Origin: Hawksworthiomyces lignivorus
Lineage: Eukaryota > Ascomycota > Sordariomycetes > Ophiostomatales > Ophiostomataceae
Reading direction: 5' to 3'
NCBI GenBank assembly: GCA_002917075.1
Contig: NTMA01000023.1
Coordinates: forward strand, 186,001 to 250,000
Length of the DNA: 64,000 nucleotides
The position numbers were made by a program, and so were the translations under genes. Under the pieces are notes generated by a model. The model did not search any database and was not told where the DNA came from. It worked only from the letters and a program-made list of their open reading frames with translations. Each line of letters starts with the position of its first letter. The first letter of the stretch is position 1. Positions 57,080-64,000 of the stretch are shown in pieces.

Positions 57080-58188
57080 GCAAAAACAGAGTTATATTTT
57101 TAATTGTTCCCTTGTGTCCGTGCCTTGATCATCTGCATCTCAACACACAGATCCAACTCCCGGTCCCTAAAGTCTGAAGCCACAATATCTCAGCGAAATG
57201 CTTCAGAGTTTATATGTCTCTTTAGATCTGATCCTGGATATCATTTCGAGTAGATTTTTTTTTTGTTAACACTTTTCCAAAAAAAAAAAAAAAAAAATTA
57301 AAAAATAAAAGGAAGGATAAGAAAAGAAAACAACATTAACAACAGGCAAACATGCAAACGTAAATGCATGATGTTGACTTACGCATTCCATATCTCCAGG
57401 TCTCGTATATTTTTCGGCTGACTAGCTTGAACTGCCTTCAAACACGATGTGAGTCAATTGTCGGCCGGTCAAGCAGTCCATTTTCCCAGGGCCCTAGCGA
57501 TCACGTTGTCTGGTTGATCGCTCTTTTTCTCCGAGTTATCGTACAAGAACCTATAGTGCCAAAGATAGATCGTTCAAGACACGAATGAAACCAAGAGTTT
57601 CTAGAATCACGGACGACACAGAACCCGACATTTCAAAAGAAAAATCTCAGAGAAGAAGCTAGACTTATACAAATTACAAGAGTATAAACGTAAGAAGTGG
57701 AATAGATGGATGTCGTCAAACCGTTAACCCTACACTAGTTGCTTAGACAAAGTTCGGGACCCCTTCCTCCTCCTTCCCCTTGTAGTAGATGCTCGTGTGG
57801 CGCAAGCAGAATCCTTCCTGTGCAGAGGTGCTTAGCGTCAGTGCCAGAGGTGTGCAGCGCCTGAGCTTGGCCCCCACAAGCGACCCGAGATGAGCAGGGA
57901 GGCAGAGTGGCGGGATTACACATCTGATAGGAAGATGTAATACGACAGGGGTGTCATCCACTAACATATCCTTTGTCCCCACGCATGAATTACTGGAGAC
58001 CTTTCCCATTCAGAGTCAATTAAATGGGTGCTTTGCTTCGTGTGTATTGTAGACCTAAAATACAAGATTGGTCTGAAGGCATATAAGAATACCGTAAATC
58101 TTCCATTTTGTAGCTAGAAATTTAATTCTGCAAGCAAGCTTGTTTCATTCTTTCAACTTCTCTCCAATAATACACGTCTTTAAAAGAT
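57080..58188. other. Intergenic region
   Basis: About 1.1 kb with T and A homopolymer runs at about 57256-57300 and no supported gene. It should contain the promoter of the SDR at 58189. Confidence 0.5.
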
Positions 58189-59272
58189 ATGGGCAACATG
58201 TTCAGTCAGTTTTTCCCACCAAAACCAAAGTTTACTGATGCCAACATTGGTGATCTCCTTGGGAAGGTGAGTCTTGCTTCGACATCTTCTTGTCTCCCTT
58301 TCTTCGTCTCCTATTGTCTAACAACGAAGTTAGGTCTACATTGTCACTGGCGCCAACAGCGGTATTGGCAAGTCCGTCGCCCAAGTGCTCTACTCCAAAA
58401 ATGCAAAGGTCTATATGGGTGCACGCAGCGAGCCACGGGCCCTGAACGCCATGGACGAGATTCGTGCCGCCTTTCCACATTCAAAGGGCCAGCTCGTCTA
58501 TCTACACGTTGATCTCGCCGACCTATCTACCATCCCCGCCTCGGCTAACGAATTTCTCGCCAATGAAAATAAGCTGCACATCCTCTTCAACAACGCCGGT
58601 GTCATGCGTCCACCAGAGGGATCCAAGACAAAGCAGGGCTACGAGCTGCAGCTAGGAACCAATTGCCTGGGGACATTTTTCTTCACGAAGCTGCTGACGC
58701 CGATGCTTGTGGCCACGGCCAAGGACGAGGCCGCTCGCACCAACCAGGGAAACAGCGTGCGCGTGCTGTGGGTGTCATCGTCGGCGTGCGAACTGTCAAC
58801 TCCCAGTAAGAGCGGAGGCATGGATCTCAGCAACCTCGATTACCACGTCGAGAAGGATACCGCCTACAAGTACGGTGTCAGCAAAGTCGGCGATTTCTAT
58901 TACGCCAACGAATTTTCTCGCCGCTATGGAGGTAATCAAGGAAACGGAGGAATTGTAAGCATCGCATTGAACCCTGGTAACCTCAGCACGGACTTGGACC
59001 GGGACGCGGGTCGCCTCTTTCGCCTGATGACTTCGCCTCTGCTTCATCCGCCCATCTATGGTGCCTACACGGAACTTTTTGCTGCTTTTTCTCCGGAACT
59101 GACGACAGAAAGTGTCAAAACGCACAACTGGGTTGTTCCCTGGGGCAGGTTCCTTCCGATTCGTGAGGACATCAACTTGGCTGCTAAGCCCGAGAGCGAG
59201 GGAGGCAGCGGCAAGGCCGCCAAATTTTGGGATTGGTCAGAAGAGCAAGTAAAGCCCTTTCTGCCAGCCTAA
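58189..59272 (+). CDS. Short-chain dehydrogenase/reductase (retinol dehydrogenase/WWOX-like)
   Basis: Two exons: 58189-58266 and 58334-59272, encoding 338 aa. NAD(P)-binding TGANSGIGKS (about residues 31-40), DLADLSTI, NNAGVM, catalytic Ser in WVSSSACE and catalytic Tyr/Lys in YGVSK are all intact. The first exon is 26 codons (MGNMFSQFFPPKPKF...), and the frame continues exactly across the intron. This subgroup (often annotated as short-chain dehydrogenase TIC32-like) acts on lipophilic alcohols or ketones; the substrate is not known. No signal peptide. It is not close in sequence to the SDR at 20.9-22.1 kb, apart from family motifs. Confidence 0.92.
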
Positions 59273-59901
59273 ACGACAAAGCAAGAATTATTACCAAGGG
59301 GGGATCTTATGGGTGGTAGCTTGAGAAGTCAAAAGTTCATACTACTGCTATGGCGAAGGGAGTGTAAAATAGTAGCCAGCGTTTTCTTTCTTTGTTCAAG
59401 CTACAAGTTATTTGTGGAGCTCCAATGCGTCCCCTATGAGACGAAATAGAAAAGAAGAGGACTAGTTAGATAATACAGAAACAATATTTTCTCTGTATCT
59501 GAGTACCATTTTAGACTGCCATGGACTGGACATAAGCACGTTATCATGGGCGACATCTCGTACAGGTCGCCTTACATACCGCGAGTGCTACTTGTTTTCT
59601 CTGCCACTAATCGAGCTTTATGTCCGTTCACATGCAAGAGGATGACACCCTTGTCGATTTGTGCTCTTATTATTGGCTATCAAAAATGGACCCCAGTAGG
59701 TGCGGGTCTAGGGAGACAAAGCATTTAAGATTGGCGACGAGTTGTCTCCGAGTCGATTTTACTCCGTATTCTCAGAAAGTATGCCCATTACACACTCATA
59801 TGTCATATCTCTTAGTCTTGAGACTGGGTTGTCAGCCTGCTGCATCTCTGAGAAATAATGCATACGATGCTCTTGCTAGTTCCTCTGTCAACGCGCAGGC
59901 C
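59273..59901. other. Intergenic region
   Basis: About 630 bp. An in-frame extension upstream of the next gene reaches 59620 but looks non-coding, so the start was set at 59902. Confidence 0.4.
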
Positions 59902-61004
59902 ATGAATATCGAACTTTTTGCACATAACTTAGAAGACGACTGGACGGGCCTGTCCAATGCTACCGAGCGCAAACGGCGGCAGAACCGGTTGAACCAGAGA
60001 CTTTGCCGTGAGTATTGAGCTTGTTGAAGTGGATTTTCGAAGATTCGAGGATCTTCTTTGAGAGAACTTACAATGATGTAGGAAGGCGGAAGCATCTTCG
60101 TCGCTTTGCTTCGGTCGAGTCTACTGCTATCAAGTTTGCGCACAGCTATGACAATTCTTTCAGAGCTGTAGCAGCTTTGACGGCACAGCAGACAAGCTTG
60201 CCTAGCACCACAACCAGTGCGGCCATAGCTGTTACGACTAACGACGTCGCCAATCCTTCTCAGGCTATTCGGACCCACCAGGCTGTGCGAACCATCCAGC
60301 AGTGCGCGAATACAAGCATCCGAGACGATGGCTGCCTGCGTAACCGCGAAGAAGTTATTGCCTACATCGAAGACAATTTTCTCCAAAACAAACGGCTGGT
60401 GCGGCCGCCCCGTGGCCTCGCTAGCCTTGTACGTCTCAATCTAGTTCACGCCTTTGCCACAAATGGCCACGCCCTGGGCTTTCCCCTCCTACACATTATG
60501 GACTACGACTCGATCTCGTTCTTTAATATTTACGGTCCTCCACTTCCAGCGGGCCACATCGTCTCGACACCTATTTCCACCTCTGATGCCTTACTTTCCG
60601 CTCACCCAAGTCTGCAGCCAACCACCTTACAGCGTACCATCGTACATCACCCCTGGGTTGACCTGTTGCCGATGCCAAGCCTGCGCGACAACATCTTACG
60701 GGGACTCGCCGCGGACGCTTTCGACGAGGATGAGTTCTGCCAGGACATCTTAGAAATGGCAGATGTTTGCAACACGAAGGACTATGAGATGCAACGTCCA
60801 TCTTTGACCGTCTGGGGCGAATCGTGGGACATCCGGAGTTGGGAAATCAGCCCTGTATTCTTCAAAAAGTGGTTGTGGCTTTTTGACGGCTGCTACGAGA
60901 TGATCCAGGCCACGGATGGCTGGCGGGCACGTCGCGGCGAGATGAGCATCGAGATGCGGATCCAGTATATGCTGAATCCAGATCAATATAGCCAAGTAGT
61001 GTGA
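59902..61004 (+). CDS. bZIP-like basic region with DUF3425 domain
   Basis: Two exons: 59902-60007 and 60082-61004, encoding 342 aa. The N-terminus EDDWTGLSNATERKRRQNRL followed by NQRLCRRRKHLRR is the truncated bZIP basic region seen in the DUF3425 family; it is assembled across the intron, which supports the splice. The downstream domain (LVRLNLVHAFATNGHALGFP, then HPWVDLLPMPSLRDN, and WDIRSWEISPVFFKKWLWLF near the end) is DUF3425. Members are putative transcription factors with a degenerate leucine zipper. The usual Ala-Tyr in QRAYRRR is Leu-Cys here. The start could lie further upstream (in-frame ATG at about 59800). Confidence 0.85.
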
Positions 61005-62592
61005 ATGATGGAATCGATTCAGTATACAGAGCGGATGCTAAATACAGATGTAATTGAAGAATACATTATTGTTCCTCGTTCCTTGCAAATCTGTATACAC
61101 CGTTGTTAAACAACATGTGGGCAAACCCTCTTCTATCGGTAATTGAATAATAATCATAGTTCAAGCGATTTTCCCATACTTATTAGTCTAACTGTATTAT
61201 TAACTATTAATTATATTTTCAAGCTATTTGTTCTGCTTATCGACGGGGTTTTTTTAGTACATTTTACAGAATCCTAATACTAGTTACTTTAGGGGGCTCT
61301 TCGGGGAGAACTTCGCGCAATCGAGGGCAAAGGGGATGTTAGAGACACGTTAGGCCTTCTAAAATTAGCATATAGCATCTAAAAATGCAGACATCTCCAA
61401 TAAAGGTTGGTGAGCATCTTACTGTCCCTGTGGATATGCTTTCCTTTTTTTTTTTTTTGTTCAGAGCACAACACAGATAACAGACAGTTGCCAAATTGAT
61501 ATTGTAGAAATGCATTTACGGTCGAGGATGGGAAAGGATTCTAGAGGCGACTGAGCCACCCCTCTTCTACTGTCGGAGGGCCTGCAAAGAGACAGACTCC
61601 TAGTCATAGGATTGGCCACTCTGGCCAGACAACTTACGTGATTCGTAGGAGGATGGTTGGGCTTCTAGCCGCAGTGGCAGTCTTTTAAAGACCAAACACA
61701 CGCATGCAATACATAAAGATGCAATCGCCTTTTTGGCGTCCCTTAGCCCCTACGTATATCAAAAATATAACTTTGTTGGGAGATGGAAGCATGACTAGTT
61801 CTTCATTTGTAGGCGAAAGCAAGACTGGGAGTTGTAGAAAACAATGAATATTTACAGACAATAGTCGTATAATCCGAGAAAAAATAAGAAGAAATTAAGA
61901 ACTAGCCATAAAAGGCAAATAAGGTTGGGTAATGAGAGCAAGGCAAGCAGATTCTTCAAACCGACCCAACCACCAAGACCACTACAACCACAGTAACAAG
62001 AGGCAGGAGCGCAAGACCGCCCGATCACTTGTTATGTAGCACAATCCTACAGACAGGAGAGACAGAAATTTCTTCTTCTGACTGCCAGGAGCCTCTCATT
62101 GTGCAAGGCTGCGGCGGTCCTGCAGTTGGGACGACACCTGACAAGAGGCCAGACATCTGTGTCACAACTTCACCAATGTCTCTCCAATTGCCCGCGTACA
62201 TAGGCTCGTTCGAATTGTCTCTGTCTGATAAGGGCCGTAATATGTATTAACCCCTGTCTGAAGTGTTCATCCTTTTCCTTTTCTATGAAAAAGTTGAAAA
62301 GTCTGTGAGCCATATTTATTTGGCTCGAAGGCGGTGGATATTAGCAGAATGCAGGCTACTAAGCTCCTCTCTTTATTCAAGGGCTGTCAACAAGTCTCTA
62401 TTCTGCCACATGGCATCCCTTCCTCCTGCAGCTCAATTGGACATCCTTAAAGGCCGGTTGAAAAGATGCAAAGTAATAAAAATTTTGTGCTAGGAGACGG
62501 TTACCTTGAAAATTATATTGAAGTCGAAATTTTTTAGTGAACCTAGGAGGTCGTTCTTACTCAAATAAGAATAAAAATTAGAGAATTATCCT
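61005..62592. other. Intergenic region
   Basis: About 1.6 kb between convergent genes, AT-rich, with a T run at 61444-61459. No supported gene. Confidence 0.5.
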
Positions 62593-63618
62593 CTAGCTGT
62601 CCAAATCATACCATTGCCAGAGACGGCGAGGGTTATCGACGAATGTTCGTTGGATCTGGGCGTCGCTTCCACACCAGCCTTTAAGTACTTCTACAAGTGC
62701 TGCATCGTTGACATCTCTATAATTTTGCGGGATTAGTCGTCCACCAGACTGTGCATTTCCCTCCTTGCTTCCTGTGTGCGGCCAGTCGCTGCCGTACACA
62801 ACCATGTCTTGACCCGCGTTGATTATCGTCTCAGCTGTCACTCTCATATCTTCATAGAGTGGAGAATCTTTCGAGTTCTGGTAAGGTGCAGACAGCTTGA
62901 CAAAGAGGAGCTTGCGGCGGACGAGATCAATTACTTCAGCAAACCCTTTAGTCGCATACGGATCAACTGTGTTCACAGTCACATTTGTTTTCGATCCCAC
63001 CTCTTGATGAGCATAGTGATCAGCGACAACCCTTACACCAAGGGCCGGAATAACATCATGCAGGCTGACGAAAGATGATATAGGCACCCAGATCTCAAGA
63101 ACCCAATTGTGAACCTTAGCCACGGCTGCATGCTTTTTGATGGTGGAGACGATCTCCTCGTCAGTGCCGTCGCTTCCATAATTTACTCGTAGCCCGCGCA
63201 CACCAGCATCATGCATTTGCTTTAACGTAACATTACTGATCGTATCCGGATCTACGACAGCAACTCCGCGGTATTTTCCTTTGAAGTGCGCTAAAGCATC
63301 TAGAAGTGCCGAGTTGTCTGTTCCATAAACACTTGGCGTAACAACCACAGCATGCTTTATTCCCCTGCTCTCTTGAAATTCAGTGGCATTCTGAACAGTA
63401 GCTGGCTTAGGTGTGTAATCTGGTTTACGGTCAGCGCCTATGCGCTTATTCATGGCTTATATTCGGGGATACTTACCTCGGTTTGGATCTAAAGGAAAGT
63501 TTTCAGGATCAATAATATGAATGTGTGAGTCCCTTACAGACACAGCATGGTTAGTAGACTACCGTGGAGTTTGCATTATATTCCCATACCAAGAGTTTGC
63601 TGGAAAGCGGGATGCCAT
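62593..63618 (-). CDS. Amidohydrolase-2 family metal-dependent hydrolase
   Basis: Three exons on the minus strand: 63618-63590, 63532-63477, 63419-62593, encoding 303 aa. TIM-barrel hydrolase with the N-terminal metal motif WDSHIHIIDPENFPL, the middle HYAHQEVG (metal/base His), and the C-terminal GSDWPHTG, which contains the catalytic Asp. The ending NPRRLWQWYD is typical. The family includes 2-pyrone-4,6-dicarboxylate lactonase and related lactonases/decarboxylases acting on aromatic breakdown products; the exact substrate cannot be told. The first two exons are tiny (9 and 19 codons) and were found by the HxH motif; intron 1 has the perfect branch point TACTAAC. Probably cytosolic. Confidence 0.9.
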
Positions 63619-64000
63619 TGTCGTCATCCAGCACAACGTTAAACTATCGTGAATTCTCATAGGTAGAAATGAGCTTCTAATACCGAATTGAGGTTCTGGG
63701 ACGAAATGGGCTAATGAAAGATTGTGGGAAATGGTGGTGATACTGCTTAGACGCTACCTTTTTATTTACCTCACAGTCGACAGGAGCTCTTCTTTTGAGA
63801 CGTACAGCCAAGCCGGAGAAGGCCGTAAAGTTCGGGGATGCTCCGGATTATGACTCTTGCTTAAAGGCCTAGCATTGAGTGCTAGAACACAACATAATAT
63901 TTTATATATGCCGAATGGAAGTTTGGCCAAGATAGGACATTCCCGTTGGTGCCTGTAACATATGTGACTATGAGATCTACATATACATACAAGAGCGTTA
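63619..64000. other. Upstream flank of the amidohydrolase gene
   Basis: About 380 bp to the window edge; no gene seen. Confidence 0.4.

Overview
The window is nuclear DNA of a filamentous ascomycete (Pezizomycotina, most likely a Sordariomycete; species not identified). The genes carry short 45-80 nt GT..AG introns with CTAAC-type branch points. The content includes fungus-specific families: AA9 LPMO, CE15, HET, NACHT/STAND, Zn2Cys6, Fungal_trans_2, 2EXR, DUF3425 and DUF7029-type proteins. One tRNA-Asp is present. No bacterial, plasmid, viral or intact transposon features were recognised.

Layout. 0-4.2 kb: a lignocellulose pair transcribed divergently, a CE15 glucuronoyl esterase cut by the window edge and an AA9 lytic polysaccharide monooxygenase. 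4.2-15.7 kb: housekeeping-like genes, namely a Ste6-like ABC exporter, a PBDC1/YPL225W homologue, a mannose-6-phosphate isomerase divergent from a transaldolase-like enzyme, and tRNA-Asp(GUC). 15.7-19.2 kb: gene-poor, with one Cys-rich gene fragment. 19.2-29.7 kb: a compact set that looks like a small metabolic or detoxification cluster: Fungal_trans_2 protein, SDR, AIF/AMID-like FAD oxidoreductase, MFS transporter and Zn2Cys6 regulator. A CTCCGCGG(A/G) motif recurs in the promoters of the last three.

30-42 kb is the most unusual part. It holds a 2EXR protein, two stand-alone SesB-like alpha/beta hydrolases transcribed divergently, two coiled-coil proteins, and a SesB-hydrolase-NACHT NLR-like protein. 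The NLR has no recognisable C-terminal repeat domain; it ends in a simple-sequence-encoded Pro/Ser/Arg tail. The three hydrolase domains share intron positions and probably arose by local duplication. With the HET-domain gene at 54.8-57.1 kb this resembles a fungal self/non-self recognition or regulated-cell-death locus. The coiled-coil partners are, to my knowledge, not described in such a system; their involvement is inferred only from position.

42-54 kb is gene-poor and accessory in character: a large Ser/Thr/Gly-repeat secreted protein, two small secreted proteins (one with an internal stop between two repeat units), and a DUF7029/DUF7223-like secreted protein. 54.8-63.6 kb holds the HET gene, a second SDR, a bZIP-like DUF3425 protein and an amidohydrolase-2 enzyme. 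All gene models were spliced by hand from sequence; exon coordinates are given in each entry. Functions are family-level inferences.
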